A stretch of DNA of 39,306 nt from an uncultured Clostridia bacterium (GTDB lineage: Bacteria; Bacillota; Clostridia; TANB77; CAG-508): assembly GCA_949538735.1 (NCBI GenBank), contig CATGLK010000015.1, positions 1-39,306 on the forward strand. Direction: 5' to 3'. Within the stretch, counting starts at the first letter, position 1; the number at the start of each line of letters is the position of its first letter. The notes under the pieces are model-generated. The model worked only from the letters and a program-made list of their open reading frames with translations. It was not told where the DNA came from and searched no databases. Shown piece by piece: positions 26,733 through 34,388 of this stretch. Both the position numbers and the translations under genes were made by a program.

Positions 26733-27962
26733 ATGAAAAAATTCTTAAAAATGCTATTATTAGTATTTTTTTTATTAATAATATATATTTATACACTAGT
26801 AATATCAAATATACCAAACAAACTAGTAATATTTGAAGGAGAAAGTATAAATATGAAAACACTTATAGGAATGAACATAAAAAGCAAAGAAAACACAATA
26901 GAAACAGCATCAACAAACGGAAACAAAATAAGTGAACAAATAGGAAAAAGAACACTAGAAGTAAGCTTTTTAAATACATTAAAATTAAAAGATGTTGATG
27001 TAAATGTATTGCCAAGAACAACAGTAATACCAGTAGGAAATATAGCAGGAGTAAAATTATACACAAGTGGAGTACTAGTAGTAGGAATGTCAGAAATAGA
27101 AGGAAATGACAGCAAAAAATATAAACCATATGAAAACACAGGAATAAAAGAAGGAGACACAATAATAAAAATCGATGACAAGCAAATCAGTACAACAGAA
27201 GACCTAATAAAAACAGTAAATATGTCAAACGGACAAGACATCAAAGTAAAATTCATACATCAAGAAGAAACAAAAGAATGCAGTATGACACCTGTAAAAA
27301 CAAACAAAAGCGAATACAAATTGGGATTATGGGTTAGAGACAGTGCTGCAGGAGTAGGAACAGTAACATTCTATGAACCAGCAAGTAAAACATTTGGAGC
27401 ATTAGGTCACGGAATAACAGACATAGACACAAATGAGTTGATAAATATATCATCAGGAGAATTTATAACAACAAGGATATTGAACATTACAAAAGGTGAA
27501 GTAGGAGAACCTGGGAAAATACAAGGAACGGTGGAAAATCAACAGAATATAGGCACAATAAGTAAGAACAGCAGATTTGGAATATATGGAAAAGTAAACA
27601 ATTTAGCAAGCTTAAATATAGACAAATCAAAAGAAGTAGAAGTAGCACTAAGAGATGAAATAAAAACAGGAAAAGCAACAATATTATGCAGTTTAGACAA
27701 TCAACAACCAAAGGAATATGAAATTGAAATAGAAAAAATATATAAGGAAAATAATTATGATAATAAAAGTATGCAAATAAAAGTAACAGACCAAAGGTTA
27801 ATTGACAAAACTGGTGGAATAATTCAAGGTATGTCTGGTGCACCTATATTACAAAATGGTAAGTTTGTTGGTGCGGTTACACATGTGCTTGTTAATAATC
27901 CAAAAGAAGGGTATGCTGTATTTGGCGATATTATGTTGAAGCAATCTAAAAATGTCGAATAA
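26733..27962 (+). CDS. spoIVB: SpoIVB serine peptidase
   Basis: SpoIVB is secreted from the forespore and triggers pro-SigK processing in the mother cell. The 409-residue protein has an N-terminal membrane anchor (about 7-27) and a PDZ domain (about 105-185, with GVLVVGMSEIEG and IKEGDTIIKIDDKQI). The S55 peptidase domain has H226 in ALGHGITDID and the nucleophile S368 in GMSGAPILQNGKFVGAVTHV. The third residue is probably D353 or D358. The family's usual serine context is GMSGSP; here it is GMSGAP. AAGGAG lies 8 nt upstream. It is normally next to spo0A, but here it follows the pilus locus. Confidence 0.92.
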   Translation: MKKFLKMLLLVFFLLIIYIYTLVISNIPNKLVIFEGESINMKTLIGMNIKSKENTIETASTNGNKISEQIGKRTLEVSFLNTLKLKDVDVNVLPRTTVIPVGNIAGVKLYTSGVLVVGMSEIEGNDSKKYKPYENTGIKEGDTIIKIDDKQISTTEDLIKTVNMSNGQDIKVKFIHQEETKECSMTPVKTNKSEYKLGLWVRDSAAGVGTVTFYEPASKTFGALGHGITDIDTNELINISSGEFITTRILNITKGEVGEPGKIQGTVENQQNIGTISKNSRFGIYGKVNNLASLNIDKSKEVEVALRDEIKTGKATILCSLDNQQPKEYEIEIEKIYKENNYDNKSMQIKVTDQRLIDKTGGIIQGMSGAPILQNGKFVGAVTHVLVNNPKEGYAVFGDIMLKQSKNVE

Positions 27963-28007
27963 TGTTGGATTTTGTCAAACTGAATATTAGAATGAAATTT
28001 TTTTATG

Positions 28008-28042
28008 AAATATGCAAAAAACTATTGCATATTTTATTTTTT
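28008..28042 (+). terminator. Terminator after spoIVB
   Basis: AAATATGCAA (28008-28017) pairs with TTGCATATTT (28025-28034) around a 7-nt loop, followed by TATTTTTT. Confidence 0.8.
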
Positions 28043-28053
28043 GGTTGTATAAT
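28025..28053 (+). promoter_or_regulatory. SigA-type promoter overlapping the spoIVB terminator
   Basis: TTGCAT (28025-28030) and TATAAT (28048-28053) with 17-bp spacing. The -35 box is part of the descending arm of the terminator hairpin, so one sequence serves two purposes. Confidence 0.65.
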
Positions 28054-28116
28054 CTGAATTAGCTTAACTAAGTAGGTGCACTCCAAAGAAAAAACTAGAA
28101 CAAGGAGGTAATATAT

Positions 28117-28800
28117 ATGGAACAACAAATGTTAAAAGAAATTTTACAAGCTGTTAAGGAAAATAAACAAGAGATAAATAATGTGGAGACACGTTTGAAA
28201 AAAGAGATCGAAAAGGTAGACCAAAAGGTAGATACATTAAGAGAAGATATGAACGAAAGATTTGAGGAAGTAGACAATAAAATAAATAATGTTGACAAAA
28301 AAGTAGATAATGTTAATAAAAGAGTAGACAATATTGACAAAAAAGTAGATAATGTTAATAAAAGAGTAGACGATATTGACAAAAAAGTAGACAATGTTAA
28401 TAAAAGAGTAGACGATATTGACAAAAAAGTAGATAATGTTAATAAAAGAGTAGACAATATTGACAAAAAAGTAGACAATGTTAATAATAAAGTGGACAAT
28501 GTTGACCAAAAAGTAGATGCATTGAGAGAAGAAATGACTGGAAAAATCGAAAAGGTAGACCAAAAAGTAGATGCATTGAGAGAAGAAATGGATAAGAGAT
28601 TTGACAAACATACAAAAGAAATAGCAGAAGAAATAAGAAGTGTTGGTGAAATTATCTACAAAAAAATTGAGGATGAACATAAAATAATAGTACAAGAGAT
28701 AAGAAACGAATTCAACCCTGAAATAGACAGAAACCAAAAAAAACACAAAATATATGAAACACAAATACTAGAAATCTACAAAAAACAACAGAACGTTTAG
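28117..28800 (+). CDS. Heptad-repeat coiled-coil protein
   Basis: A 227-residue, highly charged protein with no signal peptide or membrane helix. Residues about 40-155 are an uninterrupted run of heptads of the form K-V-D-N-V-N/D-K, alternating KVDNVNK with RVDNIDK. A parallel coiled coil is almost certain, with V and I at the core positions and an Asn/Asp at regular spacing. Flanking segments (LKEILQAVKENKQEINNVE; EIAEEIRSVGEIIYKKIEDE) are also helical. It resembles many uncharacterised 'KVD' coiled-coil proteins. Role unknown. AACAAGGAGG precedes the ATG. The repeat unit is also nearly perfect at DNA level, so length may vary between strains. Confidence 0.75.
   Translation: MEQQMLKEILQAVKENKQEINNVETRLKKEIEKVDQKVDTLREDMNERFEEVDNKINNVDKKVDNVNKRVDNIDKKVDNVNKRVDDIDKKVDNVNKRVDDIDKKVDNVNKRVDNIDKKVDNVNNKVDNVDQKVDALREEMTGKIEKVDQKVDALREEMDKRFDKHTKEIAEEIRSVGEIIYKKIEDEHKIIVQEIRNEFNPEIDRNQKKHKIYETQILEIYKKQQNV
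28294..28503 (+). repeat. Five tandem 42-bp coding repeats
   Basis: Units start at 28294, 28336, 28378, 28420 and 28462, each beginning GACAAAAAAGTAGA, with only a few base differences between the first four units (for example GATAAT/GACAAT and AATATT/GATATT). The fifth unit diverges in its second half. Each encodes two heptads. Confidence 0.9.
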
Positions 28801-28848
28801 AAATATTAGCTTAAAAATAAAAAATGTTAGAAATAAAAACAATATAAA

Positions 28849-28878
28849 GGTGCTTTTGAATTATGCATCAAAAGCACC
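28849..28878 (-). terminator. Terminator of murC
   Basis: The 11-bp stem GGTGCTTTTGA/TCAAAAGCACC with an 8-nt loop lies 15 nt beyond the murC stop. On the minus strand it is followed by the T-rich TTTATATTG. It lies between convergent genes. Confidence 0.7.
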
Positions 28879-28893
28879 GAATATACACAATAT

Positions 28894-30276
28894 TTAATCA
28901 ACTAGCATAGGACCAATTTTAGTAACAGTACCAGCTCCAAGAGTTATAACAACATCATTTTCATTAATATGTTCTTTTACAAAATGAACACACTCATCAA
29001 AATCTGGAATATATTTTGCATTTTTTCCAAGTAAATTTATTTTATCAACTAAATCTTTAGAAGAAATTCCAAACACATTATTTTCTCTAGCAGCATAAAT
29101 ATCCAAAACAATAACATTATCAAATAAAAGCAAAGCATCTGCAAAATCATCTAACAAATTTTTAGTTCTACTGTATGTATGTGGTTGAAAAACAACCCAA
29201 GATTGATTATACTTTTTATTCGCAAGGGAATTAGCAGTTGCCCTTATTTCAGTAGGGTGATGAGCATAATCATCATAAACACTAGCTATATTATTAATCT
29301 TCCCTTTATATTCAAATCTTCTATGTGCACCAGTAAACTTAGATAAAGCTATTTGTATATCATTCTTACTTATACCATATTCAGTAGAAAGGCTTAAACA
29401 AGCCAAAGCGTTAAGAACATTGTGCATACCAGGTACTGATAAATGAATATTAGTGAAAAATTCATTTTTATAATATACATCAAACATAGCAAAGCCGTCA
29501 TTATCAAAAGTAATGTTTTTTGCTATAAAGTCCGCATTTTCGTTATGAATACCATATGTAACTATTTTTGCAGATGTAAAGTTTTTTAAATTCAAACAAT
29601 TTTCATCATCGGCATTCAAAATTAAAAGACCATCATCTGGTAAAAGCTTAACATATTTTACAAAGGCATTTTTTATATTTTCAAAATTTTTAAAATAATC
29701 AAGATGATCATTATCAATATTTAAAATTATTTCAGCTTTTGGACTAAATTTTAAGAAACTTTCAACATATTCACAAGCTTCAATAACAAAATGTTCACTA
29801 TTTCCAACCTTGTAATTTCCGTCAATTTGTTTTAGATAAGCCCCAACTTGAATACTAGGGTCTTTTAAACCTTCTAAAAAACAAAGTGATACCATTGAAG
29901 TTGTTGTTGTTTTTCCATGTGTTCCAGAAATACATATTGAATCTTCATAGCAACGTGTTAAATCACCTAAAAAATCTGCTCTTTCAATTGTAGGAATATT
30001 TAATTCTTTTGCTTTTTGCATTTCAGGGTCATCTTGTTTTACAGCAGCAGAATAAACCACAACATCAGATGTTTCAACATCTTCTAAGTTGTGTCCAACT
30101 GTAACTTTAATTCCTAATTGTCTTAATTTATCTAATGTTTCAGAATCAGCTCTATCTGAACCAGTAACGTGAAATCCCCAGTTTAGCAAAATTGCAGCAA
30201 TTCCGCTCATACTAACTCCACCAATTCCTATCATATGAATATTTTTGTATTTTTTTATATTATCTATGTTTGGCAT
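28894..30276 (-). CDS. murC: UDP-N-acetylmuramate--L-alanine ligase
   Basis: MurC adds L-alanine to UDP-MurNAc, the first peptide step of peptidoglycan synthesis. The 460-residue protein has the N-terminal UDP-binding Rossmann segment (HMIGIGGVSMSGIA), the P-loop SGTHGKTTTTSMV (about 112-124), the Mur-ligase centre (NIDNDHLDYFK, FTGAHRRFEYKG) and VYDDYAHHPTEI in the C-domain. I chose ATG 30276 rather than GTG 30285 because GAGGAG is then about 10 nt upstream; the GTG overlaps it. It is the only essential-type gene on the minus strand here and has its own promoter and terminator. Confidence 0.96.
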   Translation of the reverse strand: MPNIDNIKKYKNIHMIGIGGVSMSGIAAILLNWGFHVTGSDRADSETLDKLRQLGIKVTVGHNLEDVETSDVVVYSAAVKQDDPEMQKAKELNIPTIERADFLGDLTRCYEDSICISGTHGKTTTTSMVSLCFLEGLKDPSIQVGAYLKQIDGNYKVGNSEHFVIEACEYVESFLKFSPKAEIILNIDNDHLDYFKNFENIKNAFVKYVKLLPDDGLLILNADDENCLNLKNFTSAKIVTYGIHNENADFIAKNITFDNDGFAMFDVYYKNEFFTNIHLSVPGMHNVLNALACLSLSTEYGISKNDIQIALSKFTGAHRRFEYKGKINNIASVYDDYAHHPTEIRATANSLANKKYNQSWVVFQPHTYSRTKNLLDDFADALLLFDNVIVLDIYAARENNVFGISSKDLVDKINLLGKNAKYIPDFDECVHFVKEHINENDVVITLGAGTVTKIGPMLVD

Positions 30277-30307
30277 TAAAAACACACTCCTCTTATATAA
30301 CGTGTAA

Positions 30308-30336
30308 ATTATATAATTTTATTAGAAAAAATTCAA
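30308..30336 (-). promoter_or_regulatory. SigA-type promoter of murC
   Basis: On the minus strand TTGAAT (30336-30331) and TATAAT (30313-30308) are 17 bp apart, about 32 bp before the ATG. Confidence 0.7.
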
Positions 30337-30492
30337 TAGTTTATTGAAAAATATAGTGTAATATATGCATAAAATAATATATAGGTTACAATTATCAAAA
30401 AATAGTAAAAAGAAATAAAAAAATTTAATACAAATAAAAATAATATCAAATTAACAGGTAGAAAAAGTTTTACAAAATTTTTGTAAAAAAAA

Positions 30493-30521
30493 GAAGGAAA
30501 AACATTTTTTATGAAGAATAT
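30493..30521 (+). promoter_or_regulatory. SigH-like promoter of spoVG
   Basis: GAAGGAAAA (30493-30501), 11 bp, then GAAGAATAT (30513-30521) fits the SigH consensus RNAGGAWWW-N11/12-RNNGAATWW at every constrained position. The spoVG gene of B. subtilis is a classical SigH target, so the match is functionally expected. Confidence 0.75.
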
Positions 30522-30592
30522 TATAATTGTACATAAGATTAAACGGATATGTACAAAATATTATAAAACATAAGGAAGGAAGGTGCACTAAG

Positions 30593-30865
30593 ATGCAAAT
30601 TACAGACGTACGTTTAAGAAAAGTAAATTCAGAGAACAGAATGAAAGCTGTTGCTTCTGTAACATTCGATAACGAATTCGCAGTTCACGATATCAAAGTT
30701 ATCGAAAGCCAAAACGGATTATTCATAGCTATGCCTAGCAGAAAAACTCCAAACGGAGAATTCAAAGATATAGCTCATCCAATCAATGCTGAAACAAGAG
30801 AGAAAATTCAAAAAGCTATTTTAGAAGCTTATGAAGCTCCAGAAACAGAGGAATCAGCAGAATAA
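30593..30865 (+). CDS. spoVG: SpoVG regulatory protein
   Basis: SpoVG is a small nucleic-acid-binding regulator affecting septation, spore cortex and surface genes. The 90-residue sequence starts [20 protein letters not shown] and contains [13 protein letters not shown] and the signature [18 protein letters not shown], then an acidic tail. ATG 30593 is used; an in-frame upstream extension has no family match and AAGGAAGGAAGG lies directly before this start. Codon choice is richer in TTC, GTT and GCT than in its neighbours, as in highly expressed genes. Confidence 0.96.
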   Translation: MQITDVRLRKVNSENRMKAVASVTFDNEFAVHDIKVIESQNGLFIAMPSRKTPNGEFKDIAHPINAETREKIQKAILEAYEAPETEESAE

Positions 30866-30876
30866 TTGATAAATAG

Positions 30877-30901
30877 AAAAGCACTTTCGAGTGCTTTTTT
30901 T
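30877..30901 (+). terminator. Terminator after spoVG
   Basis: AAAAGCACT, a TTCG tetraloop, then AGTGCT followed by seven T residues. Confidence 0.93.
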
Positions 30902-30916
30902 GGTATCTAATATTCG

Positions 30917-31013
30917 ATTGCCATTGGGGACGGACCTTTTTGGCAATTTATTGCCAGAAAGCACCGTCCCCGTTGACAATTTATTGCCAAAAAGGTCCGT
31001 CCCCAATGGCAAT
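30917..31013. repeat. Large composite palindrome, 31-bp perfect arms
   Basis: Arms 30917-30947 and 30983-31013 are exact complements starting ATTGCCATTGGGGACGGACC. Each arm is itself a TTGCCA...TGGCAA palindrome, and the 35-nt centre holds another TTGCCAG...CCGTCCCC half. This is the largest member of the dispersed GGGGACGGACC family. Confidence 0.93.
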
Positions 31014-31035
31014 TTAACAAAATTAGCAAAAAAGC

Positions 31036-31064
31036 TTGAAAAATGAGCAAAAACATAATAAAAT
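31036..31064 (+). promoter_or_regulatory. SigA-type promoter of pth and following genes
   Basis: TTGAAA (31036-31041) and TAAAAT (31059-31064) with 17-bp spacing, 48 bp before pth. Confidence 0.65.
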
Positions 31065-31111
31065 AAATAATAGTGACAAGTTATTATAACAAAAATGAAT
31101 AGGAGAGAGCA

Positions 31112-31669
31112 ATGTATTTAATAGTAGGACTTGGAAATCCAGAAGAAGATTACAGCAACACAAGACACAATATGGGATTTAATACAATTAATAAACTAGC
31201 TAAACAATATGAAATTGAGCTAAATAAAAAGAAGTTCAAAGGATTGTATGGAACTGGAATAATAGAGAATGAAAAAGTAATATTGCTAAAACCGCAAACA
31301 TTTATGAATTTAAGCGGAGAAAGTATAATAGAAGCAATCAATTTTTACAAAATAGAAGAAGATAAAATTATAATTATATATGATGATATAGACACAAAAG
31401 AAGGTGCAGTAAAAATAAGAAAGACAGGTGGCCCAGGGACTCATAATGGAATGAAGTCAGTAGTGGAACATATCAAAACAAGAAATTTTGCGAGAGTAAA
31501 AGTTGGAATAGGAATGCCAGAAAATAAGGATGATTTAATAAATTATGTAATAGGGGCAATTCCAGAAGAAGGGAAAGAAATTTTAGAGAGTGCAACAACG
31601 AATGCAAAAGATGCGGTTGTGGAAATTATAAAAAGTGGTGTGGACAACGCAATGAATAAATTTAATTAA
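31112..31669 (+). CDS. pth: Peptidyl-tRNA hydrolase
   Basis: Pth releases tRNA from peptidyl-tRNAs that drop off ribosomes. The 185-residue protein is full length, with N10 in MYLIVGLGNP, the catalytic H20 in YSNTRHNMGF, KPQTFMNLSG, and D93-type YDDIDTKEG followed by GGPGTHNGMKSV. AGGAGAG lies 7 nt upstream. Pth is of special interest here, since codons without a good tRNA increase peptidyl-tRNA drop-off, but that link is speculation. Confidence 0.96.
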   Translation: MYLIVGLGNPEEDYSNTRHNMGFNTINKLAKQYEIELNKKKFKGLYGTGIIENEKVILLKPQTFMNLSGESIIEAINFYKIEEDKIIIIYDDIDTKEGAVKIRKTGGPGTHNGMKSVVEHIKTRNFARVKVGIGMPENKDDLINYVIGAIPEEGKEILESATTNAKDAVVEIIKSGVDNAMNKFN

Positions 31670-31670
31670 T

Positions 31671-31699
31671 GATGTTTTTGGGGACAGAGAAAAAACATC
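31671..31699. repeat. REP-like palindrome between pth and the RNase gene
   Basis: GATGTTTTTGGGGACAGAG then AAAAAACATC forms a GATGTTTTT/AAAAACATC hairpin starting 2 nt after the pth stop. It would be read as an artefactual N-terminal extension of the next gene if the upstream in-frame ATG were used. Confidence 0.75.
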
Positions 31700-31716
31700 G
31701 GATAAGGATGGGAAAA

Positions 31717-32898
31717 ATGACAGAATTATTTATACAAAAAAATGGAATTAATAAACAGATAGCATTAATAGAAAATGAAAAGTTAGTAGAGTATTATGAA
31801 GAAGATGAAAATACCAATAGACGTGAAGGAAATATTTATATAGGTATAGTAAGAGATGTAATAAAAGGAATGCAATCAGCATTTGTAGATATTGGGACAG
31901 AGAAGAATAGTTTTATACATTTAAAAGATATATTGCCTAAAATAGATGAAACAAAAGAGAAATATGATGAAAACATAAAAGTTTCAGATATAATCAAGCA
32001 AAACCAAAAGATTTTAGTGCAAGTAAAAAAAGATAGCAACGAGAAAAAGGGTGCAAGAGTATCAACACATATCAATTTGCCAAGTAAGTATTTAGTGCTT
32101 ATGCCAAATACAGATATAATTACAGTTTCTCAAAAAATAGAAGATGAAGAAGAACAAAAGAGATTAGTTAAGTTGGTAAGAGACAATTTAAGTGCTGGAA
32201 ATGGTGCAATAATAAGAACATCTGCAAAAGGAAAAGAAAAAGAAATTATAGATGATATAAAAAATATTGAAAACAAATGGAATGAAATTACACAAACTAG
32301 TATAAATCCAAAGCTAAATAAGGCAAAATTGTTGTATAAGAGCGAGAATATTATAGAAAAAATATTATTAGATTTGAGTGCAAAAGGAATTGACAGAATA
32401 GTTGTAAATAATAAGCAAGAACACGAAGAAATTGCGAAGATTATAAAAAATAACACAGAACATCAAAATGTAAAGATAGAAATAAATAATCGAGATATTT
32501 TAGAAATATATGATTTAAACAAGCAAATAGAGAAATCTCAAAATAGAAAAGTATGGCTAAAATGTGGCGGATTTATTACAATTGATAAAACAGAAGCATT
32601 AACAGCAATAGATGTAAATACGGGTAAATTTACAGGAAATAAAGACTTACAAGAGACAATTTTTAAAGTTAACAAAGAAGCTACAATTGAAATTGCAAAA
32701 CAGTTAAGGTTAAGAGATTGTGGCGGAATAATAATAATAGATTACATTGATATGCAAAAAGAAGAAGACAAACAATCAATTGAAAAATTACTAAAAGAAG
32801 AATTAAAAAAAGATAGAACAAAAACACAAGTTGAAGGTTTTACAAGGTTAGATTTAATGGAAATGACAAGAAAACATATATGTAGCCATAAGGAGTAG
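31717..32898 (+). CDS. Ribonuclease E/G family protein
   Basis: An endoribonuclease acting in rRNA maturation and mRNA decay. I chose ATG 31717 (MTELFIQKNGINKQIALIE) because the longer frame begins inside a repeat and AAGGATGGG precedes this start. Residues 30-115 form the S1 domain (REGNIYIGIVRDVIKGMQSAFVDIG). The catalytic Mg sites are D in LTAIDVNTGKFTG and D in IIIIDYIDM (about 290-345). At 393 residues it ends in EMTRKHICSHKE, shorter than RNase G of enterobacteria, and I see no CPxC-type zinc-link motif. RimO starts 3 nt after its stop. Confidence 0.88.
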   Translation: MTELFIQKNGINKQIALIENEKLVEYYEEDENTNRREGNIYIGIVRDVIKGMQSAFVDIGTEKNSFIHLKDILPKIDETKEKYDENIKVSDIIKQNQKILVQVKKDSNEKKGARVSTHINLPSKYLVLMPNTDIITVSQKIEDEEEQKRLVKLVRDNLSAGNGAIIRTSAKGKEKEIIDDIKNIENKWNEITQTSINPKLNKAKLLYKSENIIEKILLDLSAKGIDRIVVNNKQEHEEIAKIIKNNTEHQNVKIEINNRDILEIYDLNKQIEKSQNRKVWLKCGGFITIDKTEALTAIDVNTGKFTGNKDLQETIFKVNKEATIEIAKQLRLRDCGGIIIIDYIDMQKEEDKQSIEKLLKEELKKDRTKTQVEGFTRLDLMEMTRKHICSHKE

Positions 32899-32901
32899 AA
32901 A

Positions 32902-34278
32902 ATGAACGTAGGATTTGTACATTTAGGATGTAGTAAGAATTTAATAGATACAGAAACAGCGATAGGAAAATTCAAAAGTAACAATTATATAATTGTAAAT
33001 GATGAAGAAAAAGCAGATATAATAGTTGTAAATACATGTGGATTTATAGACTCTGCCAAAGAGGAAGCGATTAATACAATTTTAGAAATGGCAGAGTATA
33101 AGGAAAAAAGATGTAAATACCTAATAGTAATGGGATGTTTAGTGCAAAGGTATTATGAAGATTTACTAAAATTATTGCCAGAAGTAGATTTGTTCATCAA
33201 AATAGATGAATATGACAAGCTATGGGAGAAAATCGAAGACCTAATAAAAAGAGACATAGTAGAAAAATCGAAAACAAAAACATCAACTAAAATAAGCGAG
33301 ATACCAGTAATGCCAATGTTTCAACAAAAGGAATTTTTAGATAGAACAATAACAACAGGTCAAAATTTTGCATACCTAAAAATTGGAGAAGGTTGTAGCA
33401 ATAGATGTACATATTGCGCAATTCCATACATAAGAGGCCCATTTGTAAGCAGACCAAAAGAAGACATTATAGAGGAAGCTCAAAAATTGGCTGAAAAAGG
33501 AATAACAGAGTTAATAATTATTGCGCAAGATACAACAAAATATGGAGTTGATTTATATGGAGAAAGCAAATTAGCCGAATTACTAGAAAATCTATGTAAA
33601 ATAGCCGGAATAAAATGGATTAGATTTTTATATACATATCCTGAAGGAATAACAGACGAATTAATTGATGTTGTAGCTAAAAATGAAAAAATAGCAAAAT
33701 ACTTTGATATACCAATTCAACATATATCAGACAATATATTAAAGAAAATGAACAGAAAAACAAGCAAAAAGAACATAACACAATTAATTGAAAAAATAAG
33801 AAACAAAATACCAAATGTAACACTTAGAACAAGCTTAATAGTAGGCTTCCCAGGAGAGACAAATAACGAATTTGAAGAATTACTACAATTTATAAAAACA
33901 GCAAAATTTGATAAATTAGGAGTATTTCAATACTCAAAAGAAGAAGGAACACCAGCAGCAAAATTACCAAATCAAATACATGGAAACACAAAAAAATCAA
34001 GATATAACAAAGTAATGGAAGCACAACAAAAAATATCAAGAGAACAATTAGAAAAGAAAATCGGAACACAATGTGAAGTGCTTATAGAAAACATATCATT
34101 TGACAATAAATATTTCATTGGTAGAACAATGCAAGATGTGCCAGATATAGACGGACTGGTATATATAAAAAATGACGAAACAGAAAAAGAAAATCAAATT
34201 TTAAATATGTATAAAAAATGCAAAATTACTGATGTGAGCAATTATGATCTAATGGGTGTTTTTGGGGACAGACCTTAA
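32902..34278 (+). CDS. rimO: Ribosomal protein S12 methylthiotransferase RimO
   Basis: RimO methylthiolates an aspartate of ribosomal protein S12 using two 4Fe-4S clusters. The N-terminal cluster cysteines are in HLGCSKN (C10), NTCGFID and MGCLVQ. The radical-SAM motif is CSNRCTYC (about 153-160). The QDTTKYGVDLYG segment and 'GFPGET' are typical of the family, and a TRAM domain begins near 380. The end is abnormal: after YDLMG the last residues VFGDRP are encoded by a dispersed palindrome that carries the stop codon. Homologues usually stop soon after YDL. Its ribosome site AAGGAG is inside the end of the RNase gene, so translation is probably coupled. Confidence 0.94.
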   Translation: MNVGFVHLGCSKNLIDTETAIGKFKSNNYIIVNDEEKADIIVVNTCGFIDSAKEEAINTILEMAEYKEKRCKYLIVMGCLVQRYYEDLLKLLPEVDLFIKIDEYDKLWEKIEDLIKRDIVEKSKTKTSTKISEIPVMPMFQQKEFLDRTITTGQNFAYLKIGEGCSNRCTYCAIPYIRGPFVSRPKEDIIEEAQKLAEKGITELIIIAQDTTKYGVDLYGESKLAELLENLCKIAGIKWIRFLYTYPEGITDELIDVVAKNEKIAKYFDIPIQHISDNILKKMNRKTSKKNITQLIEKIRNKIPNVTLRTSLIVGFPGETNNEFEELLQFIKTAKFDKLGVFQYSKEEGTPAAKLPNQIHGNTKKSRYNKVMEAQQKISREQLEKKIGTQCEVLIENISFDNKYFIGRTMQDVPDIDGLVYIKNDETEKENQILNMYKKCKITDVSNYDLMGVFGDRP

Positions 34279-34362
34279 AAACACCCACTAGATATAACTG
34301 AAAAAAGTAATGTTTAAAGCTAAAAATGAGGGTGTTTTTAAGGTCTGTCCCCAAAAACACCC
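34254..34362. repeat. Pair of oppositely oriented 33-bp REP-like copies
   Basis: 34254-34286 and 34330-34362 are exact reverse complements, beginning GGGTGTTTTTGGGGACAGAC and GGGTGTTTTTAAGGTCTGTC. Each is itself nearly palindromic (GGGTGTTTTT...AAAAACACCC). The first supplies the last codons and stop of rimO. The second ends just before the ribosome site of the next gene. Confidence 0.95.
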
Positions 34363-34388
34363 TGATTTAAAAAGGAGAAAGTAAAAAT

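Larger units (their letters stand above)
30277..30592. other. 316-bp divergent intergenic region between murC and spoVG
   Basis: It holds the murC promoter near its left end, a SigH-like promoter at 30493-30521, a TATAAT at 30522 with no matching -35, and the spoVG ribosome site GGAAGGAAGG. The A/T-rich middle (about 30340-30490) contains nothing else I recognise. Confidence 0.6.

Noticed and set aside
30917..31013. CRISPR array
   Set aside because: The repeats are palindromic, in inverted orientation and isolated; there is no regular spacer series and no cas gene.
31669..31716. Extended N-terminus of the RNase E/G protein
   Set aside because: The 16 extra codons are translated repeat sequence and the better ribosome site is at ATG 31717.
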